A stretch of DNA of 64,000 nucleotides from Avena insularis (taxonomy: Eukaryota > Streptophyta > Magnoliopsida > Poales > Poaceae): contig CM042688.1 of NCBI GenBank assembly GCA_023614405.1, positions 73,580,253 through 73,644,252 of the forward strand, given 5' to 3'. Both the position numbers and the translations under genes were made by a program. Below, piece by piece: positions 55,132 through 64,000 of the stretch. The stretch's first letter is position 1, and the number at the start of each line of letters is the position of its first letter. The notes beneath the pieces are model-generated. The model had not been told where the DNA came from, searched no databases, and saw nothing but the letters and a program-made list of their open reading frames with translations.

Positions 55132-56992
55132 ACAGTCATTCCAGAGATAAAACATAGTCTTTTACAACTCATGGCCAAAGGCCTAATACAAGAGTTTAAG
55201 GAATATGTAAATAAACATAAGTCTTCATCTTCATGTGCCACAGGCAAGCATGTTGAGTGTAGACTCATGACTCCTAATCATCATCAGAGTAACCTGCAAC
55301 ATCATAAGTTACAGCCACAAGGGTCAATACTTTGGAATAGTATTGGCAAGTGATACCTTAGTATATATTTAAGTGGACTATAAGGCTATATGCATTTGGC
55401 TGGTGGAGCTTAGGCTTGCATTGCTCAAAATAGATTTTTCCTTAACTTTTTGAAAATACTAAGTTTTTGTAAGGCAAAGTCCAACCCAAGGTATCTACCA
55501 ATCAGAGACTGAAGATCCACTCCGGGCATCTACCAATCAAAGACTGAAGATCCTTTAACCCTTGTTCACCCACCAGTTTTATTTAGAAATTGGAGTGTTG
55601 AGATTCTTGAAGTTTCCATGTCTTGATGCTCAAATTGTCCTTTACTGTGGACATGGCTAAGTACTTAGGTTTTACACTGCAGAGGTGGTGCACTTTCCCA
55701 CAAGTCTTGGTTTCCCAAGAATGATCCTTCAAGAGCCTTTCCTTAGTCAAATGGACGTTGCTCCAACCTATCATCCCATCTACCACCCTCTGTCCAAGAG
55801 ACTAAGTTCCAAAGATCCTAAGATCATGGCAGAGCCCATAATGCCAAGTGGTTGCACTTGAAGCTTCTCAACATTTGACAACTCAAATCTCTTTGTTTCC
55901 TGGTGGCCATCCACAAGTGAGATACACTAAGGTAAACCATAAACATGGGCCTTGGAACCACTCAACCAAAAACCACCAAGCAAGTCCCATTCCACCCGGA
56001 GATTCATTAACTTAGTTGTTTTGTTAAATAAAAACAAGTCCTTAGACTTAGGATAATTTTCAAAGTGTGAATATATAAACCACCCTTGTTTTCTAGTAGC
56101 TAGGCTAAGCATGGCATGGCAACTTGTCCTTAGGGAATTTCCTAGCAATTCTAGCATTCTATTCTAAATAGGATTTCCCATCATTAGTTGACAAAAGTAG
56201 CATGCAAGTCCTAACAAAATATATCTAATGCAAGTATAAAATATAGGTAGGAATATTCATGAAGATATCACTTGCCTTGGTAGTGTGGAGAGTAGCACTG
56301 TCACAATCACAATCACTAGCAAAATCTACACACAAAGTTGTAGCATACAATTACACAAATATATACAAACAAAAGTATTATGAATGCATGCATGCATGAA
56401 TCTACCAAGTGATGATTTTTGAAAACTTCAACCAAGCAAGTGCATGAATACAGAAACTAAACTAGTCACAAAGTAGCCAAGACAACTTAATTAACCCTAA
56501 AACAAAAATACTAAACTAAATCTATACTTAAAATGGCCTCAAACATGTCTCTGCAATTTAAGCTAATCCAATGGTTACTATTTGCTAAACAAAAAGGATA
56601 GGCAGAAAGGTCTTGTTTTTCTGAATCCAACGGTATAAAGTTTGCAAAATTCCAACGTGGGATTCAAAAGATATAGGCATTTGAATTTGGATCAAATTTC
56701 TGGTTTTAAATTCTATTCTCAGATCTAACCTAGCCACGTTGCCTTATTTCTTATTCGCCTGCATCGTTCGGCTGGATCGAGCTCCACAGCCGTAGGATCT
56801 AAAGGCAGGTGCGGCTCAGATCGCATCGCCGACAGGTTAAGTGATCTATCGAGGCGCTCGATCCAGATCTAACGGCCGCTGCTGCCGCCACAGATGGGAG
56901 GCGCGGCGGTGGCTACCGGGCGGCGAATGGCCGGTCAACGACGTTGCCGATGATGCAGAGAGTAAGGAAGATCGAGGAGTAGCTCACCGGGC

Positions 56993-57360
56993 TCAGGAGG
57001 TCACGGCGAAGCTCGTCGTACTCGCGGTTGGTCAAGGGGCGCTCGGGCACGGCTGCTATTCCTCACCGGAGTTCGTGGGCGCGCTGCGCCGGTGGTCGTC
57101 GGGACGTCGCTGTGGATCACCCAAGGCAAGGCGAGGTCACGTTAGATTCACAAGGTCAAGGCGGCGTAGTGAGCATGAACTAGGAGGCGCGGGCGGTCCG
57201 ACTTACCGGGTTCGCTGGAGTTCAGGCAGACGCCGGTGGCGATTAGTCGATGATGTCGCCGAGCACGGTCCATGCGTAAGCAAACGATGTGTTAAAAGAA
57301 GCGCAGAGGCTCATCAATCAGTTTGCAAGATCGAGAGGCGTAGAGGCCTCGACTCACCGG
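56993..57360 (-). other. GC-rich LTR leader with four CCGGTRAG motifs
   Basis: In LTR sense CCGGTGAG occurs at 57353-57360, 57062-57069 and 56993-57000, and CCGGTAAG at 57202-57209. All resemble 5' splice sites within a CpG-rich leader just downstream of the TATA-like box. Confidence 0.4.
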
Positions 57361-57466
57361 AATTGCCGGGCGCATTGCCGGAGACGGCGGGGCTAGAGAG
57401 CAATACACGCAGCCGGTGGCGCCTGGGTTCGGGGTTTGAGGAGAAGAGAGAGGAGACAGAGGGGTT

Positions 57467-57472
57467 CTTATA
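57467..57472 (-). promoter_or_regulatory. Putative LTR TATA box (TATAAG)
   Basis: On the minus strand the context is GGCTATAAGAACCCC, at the U3/leader transition and followed by a CT-rich start region. It matches the position of TATAAA in the solo LTR. Confidence 0.6.
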
Positions 57473-58198
57473 GCCTGGTCACGAAGCGAGAATCACTCGA
57501 ATAAATCAATTGACGCCGCTAATTAAATGCGAAACGCCTGCTTGATTTGGGGGATGAACGGGTCGTAAGGGTGGAGACGACGGTGACGTGGAGAAGGCCC
57601 GCTGCCGCGGAGCTGGAGTGGTGGGGTCTGACCGCTGTCAAGAGATGGTGCGTCACAAGAGAGAAGAAAAGGAGAACTCGGTGGGCTTTGGCCGGATCCT
57701 GTCTGCGATTCCGCCGCCGCCCTTTTCTTTTTAGCCTTTTTCTTTTCTAATTCTATTTTCTGAATAGAATTTGATATGAATTCAAATCCTTTTGAATTCA
57801 AACTTTGGGGATTTTTTTGCAGGGTTCTTGTGGGTTCAAATGCAGTCAAATAACCATGTGGTTACCTTGCAAGGCTTGGTCAAGCTTGGGTCTTTGAAAT
57901 AAACAGAGATTTGCTCTAGTTGCAAATATTTGAGAAAAGGGTTTTGAAACTATTTCTAAATTTTGAATCTTGGGTCAAAAGCTTCTCCTAGCTTTTCCAA
58001 CCATGGAGGCAAGCAAACAAGTTCATAGACAATCCAATCCCAAAGGGTGATGGCCATTTGAGATAAATTGCCCACATGAAATCATAGCCAAAGTGTATGC
58101 TTCTAAATGATTTTGAAAAAAACCCTATATGAATGAATGATGCAAAGATGATATGAATGAGTTTTGAAACATGATTTTTAGGGATGTTACAAATCTAA

Positions 58199-58205
58199 CC
58201 CCCTT
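58199..58205 (-). other. Polypurine tract (AAGGGGG)
   Basis: On the minus strand AAGGGGG is followed by TTAGATT and then the LTR start TGTAACATCCC. It would prime plus-strand DNA synthesis during reverse transcription. Confidence 0.75.
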
Positions 58206-58476
58206 AAAATGAATCTCGCCCTCGAGATTCGGATTGGCTAGCAAAATAGGTGTGGGTGGTCTTTCCGAAGATCATCTTCTGTTTCCCATGTTGCTTCTTC
58301 TTCGGAATGATGATTCCATTGTACTTTGCAAAACTTGATAGTCTTTGTTCTCGTGACTCTTTCTGTGGTCTCAAGTATCTTGACAGTTTTTCTTCATAGG
58401 TAAGATCACTTTCTAGTTGAACTTCTTCCAAAGATATGGTATCTTTCAAAGATGTTTCTTCCATTTCGGGTGACAT
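58204..58476 (-). pseudogene. Chromodomain end of pol, frameshifted
   Basis: This is the C-terminus of the polyprotein. The open frame gives the lead-in (LTYEEKLSRYLRPQ) and the tail (FASQSESRGRDSF). The chromodomain core is readable only in a second minus-strand frame over about 58240-58330, where the aromatic cage region appears as VQWNHHSEEEATWETEDDL; Trp codons lie at 58316-58318 and 58286-58288, and that frame stops at 58238-58240. Two opposite frameshifts therefore enclose the core. In chromoviruses this domain is thought to direct integration to heterochromatin through methylated H3K9. This copy could not make an intact domain in one frame. Confidence 0.85.
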
Positions 58477-58653
58477 TTCTTGAGCTGCTCACATGAAAAT
58501 ATTATGGACCGCTAGTAAAGATGTCGGCTCGATTTCATATGCAGCTTCTCCTCATGCACTTAAAATGTTGAATGGTCCCACATATCTTGGTTCTAACTTT
58601 CCTTTGACTCCAAATCTTTTACTCCACGAAGTGGTGATACTCTAAGATAAGTT

Positions 58654-59013
58654 TCACCCCAACTTCGTAAGTGACTTCTCACGCTTAGCATCTGCGTAGC
58701 TTTTCCGTCGAGATCGTGCTATCTTCAACTGCTCTAACCAATTTGAACTTTTCTTCGCCTTTGATAAGGTCTGGTCCAAACAAACTTCTTTCTCCCACAC
58801 CATTCCATAACAATGGGTGGTACACTTTCTTCCCAGATAGAAACTCAAATGGTGCCATCCCAATACTAGATTGGTGATCGTTGTTGTAAGAGAACTCTGC
58901 AGAAGGCGACTTTCATCCCAACTTGCTCCATAGTCTAGGGCACATGCCCTCAACATATCTTCAAGAATTTGATTAGTCCTTTCGCTTGTCCATCGCTTGA
59001 GGATGAAAAGCAA
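58654..59013 (-). pseudogene. Integrase core end and C-terminal part, frameshifted
   Basis: Residues near the start contain SERTNQILEDMLRAC, carrying the third catalytic acidic residue (Glu) of the DD35E integrase core and the helix after it. The reading then leaves frame; the end (RSRRKSYADAKRE) is again recognisable as the region after the core. From 58480 to 58650 only fragments in shifting frames remain. The neighbouring upstream piece (59032-59271) carries the two Asp residues. Damaged and not functional. Confidence 0.82.
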
Positions 59014-59031
59014 GTGAATTCCAATCTGCTC

Positions 59032-59271
59032 CTAGAGATTCATGAAGTCGCTCCAAAAGTGAGAAGTGAACCGAGTTCCTCTATCAGACACAATACTCTT
59101 AGGTACACCGTGAAGGCATAAAATTTTGCTCATGTAGATTTTGGCTAACTTGGCACTAGTATAAGTTGTTTTTACGGGAATAAAATGAGCCACTTTAGTT
59201 AGGCGATCTACTATTACCCATATGGAATCATACCCTGACCTGGTCCTTGGTAATCCAGTAATGAAATCCAT
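59032..59271 (-). pseudogene. Integrase catalytic core fragment
   Basis: It opens with [16 protein letters not shown], the start of the integrase core. The first catalytic Asp is in IVDRLTK (about residue 22) and the second in SDRGTRFTSHFW (about residue 63), spaced as in DD35E enzymes that join retroelement DNA to the host chromosome. The frame overlaps the end of the RNase H/zinc-finger frame (59214-60248) by 58 bp in a different phase, so a frameshift separates what was one protein. It stops before the catalytic Glu, which lies in the next fragment. Confidence 0.88.
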
Positions 59272-60248
59272 ACCAATATTTTCCCACTTCCATTCAGAAT
59301 AGGCATTGGTTGAAGCAAACCTGGTTTCTGATGCTCCGCTTTCACTCTACTACACACGTCACACAAGGCAATGTGTTCGGCGATGTCTCTTTTGAGATTG
59401 TTCCACCAAAATCTTTCTTTCATATCCATGTACATTTTGGTGTTTCCCGGGTGAATAGAATACGGAGAGTTATGGGCTTCTTGTAAAATCAGTTTCCGCA
59501 ATTCCGGATCTTGTGGAACACAAATACGTTTCTCGTGCCATAAAGTACCTTGTTCGTCCACATGGAAACTTTTAGCTTTCCCTTGGCTAATCCTTTCCTT
59601 AATCTCTTCGATTTCTTTATCCGTCTTTTGGGCTTCTTTAATCTTATCCAACAGAGTGGGTTGAACATCCAAAGACATAAGATGTCCTTCAGGCACAATC
59701 TCCAACCTGAGTTCCTTGAATTGCTTACACAAATCATCTGGCAATTCACCTTTGGTAAGACCATTTACAAATGCTTTACGACTTAGAGCATCTGCTACTA
59801 CTTTTGCTTTACCGGGGTGGTATTGCAAACTCAAGTCGTAATCCTTGATAAGTTCTAGCCATCTTCTTTGTCTCATATTGATCTCCTTCTGGGTGAAGAT
59901 ATATTTCAAACTCTTATGATCGGTGAATACTTCACAACGTTTTCCCAAAAGGTAATGTCTCCATGTTTTGAGTGCATGGACAACAGCGGCTAACTCTAAA
60001 TCATGAGTAGGATAGTTTACTTCATGAGTTTTGAGTTGTCTCGAGGCATAAGCCACAACTTTTCCGCCTTGCATAAGTACGGCTCCTAATCCTTGATGCG
60101 AAGCATCACAATACACTTGTAAATCCTTTTCCAAATCTGGTAGGCACAGAACAGGTGCTGACACAAGTCTCTTCTTTAATTCACGAAAGCTGAGTTCACA
60201 TCCTTCAGACCAAGCAAATTTCTTATCTTTCTTTAATAATTCTGTCAT
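59214..60248 (-). pseudogene. RNase H and integrase zinc-finger part of pol
   Basis: This is the longest undamaged piece, 344 residues. RNase H spans about residues 40-160, with acidic residues in YCDAS (D48), DLELAAV (E85), TDHKSL (D110) and VADALS (D153), which degrade RNA in RNA-DNA hybrids. An integrase N-terminal HHCC zinc finger follows: His259, His266, Cys296, Cys299. The opening ([14 protein letters not shown]) is the RT connection region rather than a true start, because pol is made as a polyprotein. The last 25 residues or so are out of frame with respect to integrase. Confidence 0.92.
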
Positions 60249-60331
60249 TGGTTTAGCAACCTTTGAAAAAATTTCAATGAACCTTCAGAGTAACCTGCTA
60301 AACCAAGGAAACTACGAACCCTTTTACATTC

Positions 60332-60937
60332 TTAGAGATTCCCATTCTCATTACCATGAAACTTTAGCAGATCAATCGCTACACCATCCTTTGTCATCAC
60401 ATGACCAAGAAATCCAACTTCCTCTAACCAAAACTCACACTTGCTGAACTTGGCATAAAGTTTATGTTCCCTTAGTTTCTCAAGTATCAAGCGTAGATGT
60501 CTTTCATGTTCTTCCTTGCTCTTGGAGTAGACTAAGATGTCATCGATGAAAACGACAACGAACTTGTCGAGAAATTCCATGAACACTTTGTTCATCATAT
60601 TCATGAAGTATGCTGGAGCATTGGTTAATCCAAAAGGCATCACCGTGTACTCATACAATCCATACCTTGTGGTGAATGCTGTTTTAGGTATGTCTTGCTC
60701 TCTTATCTTGAGTTGAAAATAGCGATCAAGATCAATCTTTGAAAACACACAAGCTCCTTCTAGCTGATCAAACAAGTCATTGATTCTTGGCAAAGGATAT
60801 TTGTTCTTGATGGTTACCTCGTTAAGAGAACGGTAATCTATGCATAACCTTTGAGTTCTGCTCTTTTCTTTAACAAACCGAGCTCCCCAAGATGAAGAAC
60901 TTGGCTGGATGAATCCTTTCTCGCAATTGTTCTCCAA
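60332..60937 (-). pseudogene. Reverse transcriptase core
   Basis: RT motifs occur in order: [10 protein letters not shown] (about residues 30-39), KNKYPLPRI (44-52), KIDL with a catalytic Asp (D69), [12 protein letters not shown] (100-111) and FIDDILVYS holding the two active-site Asp residues (131-138). The segment after KIDL reads DRYFQ instead of the usual S-G-Y-H-Q, so a residue is missing or changed. The frame ends at GNENGNL after the LGHV segment, and the region 60249-60331 up to RNase H is out of frame. The first 20 residues begin mid-domain; the Met is incidental. Confidence 0.92.
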
Positions 60938-60959
60938 GTTGTTTCTTGAGTTCCTAAGT

Positions 60960-61217
60960 TCACAACCGACATTTTATAAGGTCTTTTGCTCTTGGCCCAG
61001 ATCCCGGTACCAATTCTATTATAAACTCCACATCTCTATCTCGGTGGCATTCTGGTAATTCTTCCGGGAACACATCCGGATACTCACACATAATTGGCAC
61101 ACTGTCCATGCTAACCCCCTTAAGAGAATTTAGCTTACTTCCTTTAGATCTAAAGTTGGTCTTGAATATTATCCTCTTACCTTCAGGGTTGTGAGTGAAA
61201 TTATGCGATTTGCACAA
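60960..61217 (-). pseudogene. Protease-RT linker of pol
   Basis: This segment between protease and RT has EGKRIIFKTNFRSKG, then CEYPDVFPEELPE and DVEFIIELVPG, which is characteristic of the start of gypsy RT. The frame is lost near the 3' end ([11 protein letters not shown]), and a stop and frameshift separate it from the RT core beginning near 60937. Upstream, 61218-61398 is readable only in pieces. Confidence 0.85.
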
Positions 61218-61398
61218 TCTAGTACTCCCTCATATTTAGCCATCCAATCCATTCCCAAAATTACATCCAATCCTTGGGAATTCAGATTATTAGGTTTACC
61301 GAAACTTATGTTTTCCGATCTCTATGACTAGATCATGGCATCCTGAGTTTACTATCATTTCTCCACCAGAGAACTTACTATAGGACACCCAATAGTTT

Positions 61399-61614
61399 CT
61401 ACCGTAGTTCATTTCTTTCGACAAATGCTTTAGATATGAATGAATGAGATGCACCAAAGAGTACAAATGCTGAGATGGAATTGAGTCCTAACTTACCAAA
61501 GAATAAAGATCGCTCTTCAAAGACCTCCACATTGATGTGGTTAACCTGTCCTTTCCGAAAAGGATTTGGCTTGATAGGTCCTTCAACTTTCTTTTCAAAG
61601 GCACTCATTAGCAT
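61399..61614 (-). pseudogene. Retropepsin-like protease with lost catalytic motif
   Basis: Aspartic protease region of the polyprotein. The lead KPNPFRKGQVNHINVE and the flap-side tail ASHSFISKAFVERN are clear. The catalytic D-[ST]-G motif should precede ASHSFIS, but here the sequence reads LFGASH (about 61450-61461), so the catalytic Asp and the following residue are gone. The frame begins at 61614 and overlaps the zinc-knuckle frame by 14 bp in another phase. This copy could not cleave its polyprotein. Confidence 0.85.
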
Positions 61615-62417
61615 AATGCCCTAGCTTCTTGCATTTGAAGCATTCAACCATCGATGTCCTCTTAGACCGACTTCCACTTCCACTTCCACTATGGTGGCTC
61701 TTATATCCACTCTTGTGGTTCTTGTATTTATCATTGTCATGACCACATGATGCTTGTTGTCATGACGTGGTTGTGGTGCTTGTTAAACTTCCCATGCTTG
61801 TGGGATCCTGATGACATTATCATCATAGTGAGATCGCTTATGAGACGATCCCGAGCTGTGCTCGGAGTGTTTCCTCTTCTTACTCTCGATTTGCTTCATT
61901 TTATTCTCCACAATAACAGCCTTGTCACACAATGACATAAGTTGGAACATATGCCACGCATACCGCAGATTTAGCTCATCATTCAAGCCTTCCAAAACTT
62001 TTCCTTCCTTTTGGCATCGTTGTCAACCTCATCCGGTGCATAGCGCCAGATTGTTGAACTCTTCAATATATTCAGCCACTACTGCGTGGTGGCGCCGCTC
62101 AGTTGTGAAATTCTTCTTTTCAGGCTCATCATACCGGTGAGATATGAGTAGTAAAAATCCATCTTCAAAGATAGCCCAAGTCACCTCATCAATAGGCGTG
62201 GTAATCCGAAGTTGTCCCACCATGTCATGGGTTGGTCCTTCCAATGATGTGCCGCAAACCCGACCTTTTCAGATCCGTGCATCCCACGGTCACTAAGTCT
62301 TTATTCACGTAACGTAGCCAATCATTGGCCACCATGGGATCGGTACCGTTCTAAAACTTAGTCGGCCTTAGACGCAGTAAATCTGGTGAGCATATCAAAA
62401 CCTGGAGGGTTGTTGTT

Positions 62418-62450
<33 letters not shown>

Positions 62451-62594
62451 GCTGGATTGTTGTTGTTGTTGTTATCGTTCGAATGAACGTCGTCATCATT
62501 TGCATAAGTCGTGTTCCGCGCATTCATCATTTGTTGCATTTCCGGTAATGTTAGTTGGTGTTTGCGTGACGGGAGGCATCTGTGGTTTATTCAT
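61601..62594 (-). pseudogene. Gag (capsid and CCHC nucleocapsid), frameshifted
   Basis: A likely start is the ATG at 62592-62594. The N-terminus has a Pro/Thr-containing lead and an Asn- or Thr-rich tract from the microsatellite. Capsid pieces follow: about 62260-62340 (GTDPMVANDWLRYVNKDL), 62029-62244 (AEYIEEFNNLA near its end) and 61783-61995 (GLNDELNLR, then DKAVIVENKMKQIESKKRK, a basic tail). At 61601-61642 a zinc knuckle CFKCKKLGHYANEC fits C-x2-C-x4-H-x4-C and would bind RNA. The pieces lie in different frames, with an in-frame stop after about 62349 and a stop directly after the knuckle. Confidence 0.87.
62409..62474 (+). repeat. (GTT)n microsatellite within gag
   Basis: A near-perfect GTT/TGT tract with a few interruptions. 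On the minus strand it is (AAC)n, giving Asn, Thr or Gln runs according to frame, and is a likely source of frame loss in gag. Confidence 0.9.
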
Positions 62595-62805
62595 ATAGAG
62601 ATAAGAATGAGATACCTTACATGATTTATGCACAATACATCACACTAGCAAACACATAGCAAAGCAACACAAGGATAAAATCTAAAACAACAAGATAACA
62701 AAAAATCTCAAAGTACAAACATACAAGGGTAAGCCATCCACATGCTCTGATGGTCCAACAATAAGTTCTCAAATAACAAGTGCGAAAATAAAGATAATCG
62801 AGTAG

Positions 62806-63589
62806 TCAAATCACTGCCGCATCAATCTCCTCCTCGACAAAGGTAAGACTGCTCTCCAATGCGGTCTTGTTCTCCTCGATGGTAATGGTCAAAGAGTCGA
62901 TCTGGCCTTGAGAGCCCTCTTCCGGGAACGAAGCCTCTCAATCACCGCTTTGCTGCTCCTAACTCGAAGTCCTTGACCGTAGCCTCGGTCATATCACGAA
63001 TCCTCTTGTTCCTATCTCCGACACGCTTCTTGACTCTTGAACTTACGGTCTTGGGTCTCAAACTTGCCTCCATCTCCTTGACTATCTCTGCCCCGCCGCC
63101 AAGAGCTTGTCCTTCTCGAAGCTGCACCTGGAGTTCGCCATTACTAAGCATGACGTTGGTCCCATCGGCATCCACGTGCCTAATAAGAGTCTCTAAGTCC
63201 TGGAGGTACAGCGACGGCTCGCCGTGACCTCGAGTCGTCCTCAAAGTCGATGGACTCTCCGTCATCATCACGCCTCCAAAAGCGTGGAAGTGAGTGCCTC
63301 TAACTCGGGAGTGACGGCCTAACTGCCGTCCTATCAGATCCCGCATGACAACCTCCATGCCTCTCCCCGCCATCATGCATAAGCTTACACGATGGCCTCC
63401 GAGTAGGCTCGATCAAGGCCCCGGCTGGTTCACCTTGAAGCTCCAAAGGTCCTTCCTCTCAAACTTGGTGAGTGGGTGCACCGTAATGATAGGAAGAGGG
63501 AGATCGAGTAAAGTAGTAAGCTCTACGATACGAGGACCAAAACGGGTAGCTGAACTCCTCAACAAAGGTTGATGGCAATAGGCATCTAT
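62806..63589 (-). pseudogene. Pre-gag open frame with coiled-coil character, function unknown
   Basis: On the minus strand an open stretch from 63589 to 63416 (with LRSSATRFGPRIVELTTLLD and KFERKDLWSFKVNQPG) ends at a stop at 63413. A second frame (63376-62942) continues with LYLQDLETLIRHVDADG, then Leu/Glu/Lys/Arg-rich sequence (about residues 55-144) that suggests coiled coil. A third frame carries on (about 62940-62806: IDSLTITIEENKTALESSL) to a stop at 62806-62808. The good continuity across three frames suggests one ancestral protein of about 250 residues broken by two frameshifts. It lies between the missing 5' LTR and gag, where some plant gypsy elements carry an extra gene. I do not recognise the family. 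Confidence 0.55.
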
Positions 63590-63932
63590 TTATAAGATTG
63601 AAAGTTAGAACAACACAATTTAAATTAAACAAGACAACATTCTATCATAACCATGGAACACAAAATCACACAAGTCATGCATACATGAATCCATTACACC
63701 AACCAAGGTTCAAACTTTTAAGGTATCATTTTGAAAAATAAGGTGATAGGTGGTGGTCCAACTAACGGCGCGCCATAATCCTATCTCATTGGATCCGTGG
63801 CTAACACAATGTTCCTAGTGGCAATCACCCTTCTTGTTCACATGCTTCTATTACTAAGTCTATGATATCTCCTCTTAAAGATTGGTTGGTGACTTCCAAC
63901 TCTGGGTATGTTCCTTCTCTTTCTCTAAGTCT
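63590..63932. other. Untranslated stretch of the chromovirus next to the gap
   Basis: I see no convincing coding frame, primer-binding site or LTR end here. It is probably the leader between the 5' LTR and the first open frame. Confidence 0.5.
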
Positions 63933-64000
63933 NNNNNNNNNNNNNNNNNNNNNNNNNNNNNNNNNNNNNNNNNNNNNNNNNNNNNNNNNNNNNNNNNNNN
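63933..64000. other. Assembly gap (68 N)
   Basis: All bases are N to the end of the window. The gap hides the rest of the chromovirus leader and any 5' LTR. Confidence 1.

Larger units (their letters stand above)
55017..58191 (-). mobile_element. 3' LTR of a Tekay/Del-like chromovirus, 3175 bp
   Basis: Read on the minus strand it starts at 58191 with TGTAACATCCC, directly after a polypurine tract, and ends at 55017 with GGGATCTTACA. Satellite follows on the left. U3 is about 0.7 kb, then a TATA-like box (57467-57472), a GC-rich leader (about 56760-57470) and a long AT-rich R/U5. R/U5 is homologous to that of the solo LTR at 14458-19300, but the U3 is much shorter and looks unrelated, so the two are sister families. 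A plus-strand open frame at 56841-57473 is antisense in the GC-rich part and I treat it as fortuitous. Confidence 0.92.
58192..63932 (-). mobile_element. Internal region of a decayed Tekay/Del-like Ty3/gypsy chromovirus
   Basis: On the minus strand the order is pre-gag frame, gag, protease, reverse transcriptase, RNase H, integrase, chromodomain and polypurine tract, the order of Ty3/gypsy (Metaviridae) elements. The C-terminal chromodomain with its conserved aromatic and acidic residues places it among chromoviruses, and the extended U5 and domain wording fit the Tekay/Del clade. Each module is split by frameshifts or stops. The primer-binding site and 5' LTR are beyond the right edge. Confidence 0.93.

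Overview
The window is repeat DNA from a plant nuclear genome, most likely a grass (Poaceae, probably Pooideae). That assignment rests on a chromodomain-bearing Ty3/gypsy retrotransposon and its large LTR relatives, which look like those of grass genomes; I cannot name the species. I see no host protein-coding gene, rRNA or tRNA. The last 68 bases are an assembly gap.

The dominant feature is one satellite array, all in one orientation, visible in two blocks (1185-14457 and 19301-55016, about 49 kb, roughly a thousand units). Its unit is about 48 bp (48/49 bp) with a shorter 40-bp variant. The 40-bp units punctuate runs of five or six 48/49-bp units, giving sub-blocks of 281 and 331 bp. Above this lie several generations of larger duplications with offsets of about 1.7 to 2.8 kb and 11 to 24 kb. 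I do not recognise this satellite family.

Three LTR sequences of one broad lineage (termini TGTNACATCCC) sit directly in the array. (1) Positions 1-1184 are the start of an LTR on the minus strand, cut by the window edge. (2) Positions 14458-19300 are a complete 4843-bp plus-strand LTR without internal region, flanked by CAACA on both sides; an uninterrupted copy of the target exists near 3411-3440, so this is a solo LTR in a known empty site. (3) Positions 55017-63932 are the 3' LTR (3175 bp) and most of the internal region of a minus-strand Tekay/Del-like chromovirus. Its 5' LTR lies beyond the gap.

The chromovirus reads, in its own direction from right to left: a possible pre-gag open frame with coiled-coil character, gag with a CCHC zinc knuckle, protease, reverse transcriptase, RNase H, integrase, chromodomain, polypurine tract and 3' LTR. 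Every module is recognisable but broken by frameshifts or stops, and the protease has lost its catalytic Asp, so this copy cannot be autonomous.

Many long open frames run through the satellite on both strands. They arise because 48 bp is 16 codons and the unit lacks stops in several frames; I do not annotate them as genes. The working history is: satellite amplification and block duplication, insertion of chromovirus-lineage elements, loss of one of them to a solo LTR, and mutational decay of the rest.
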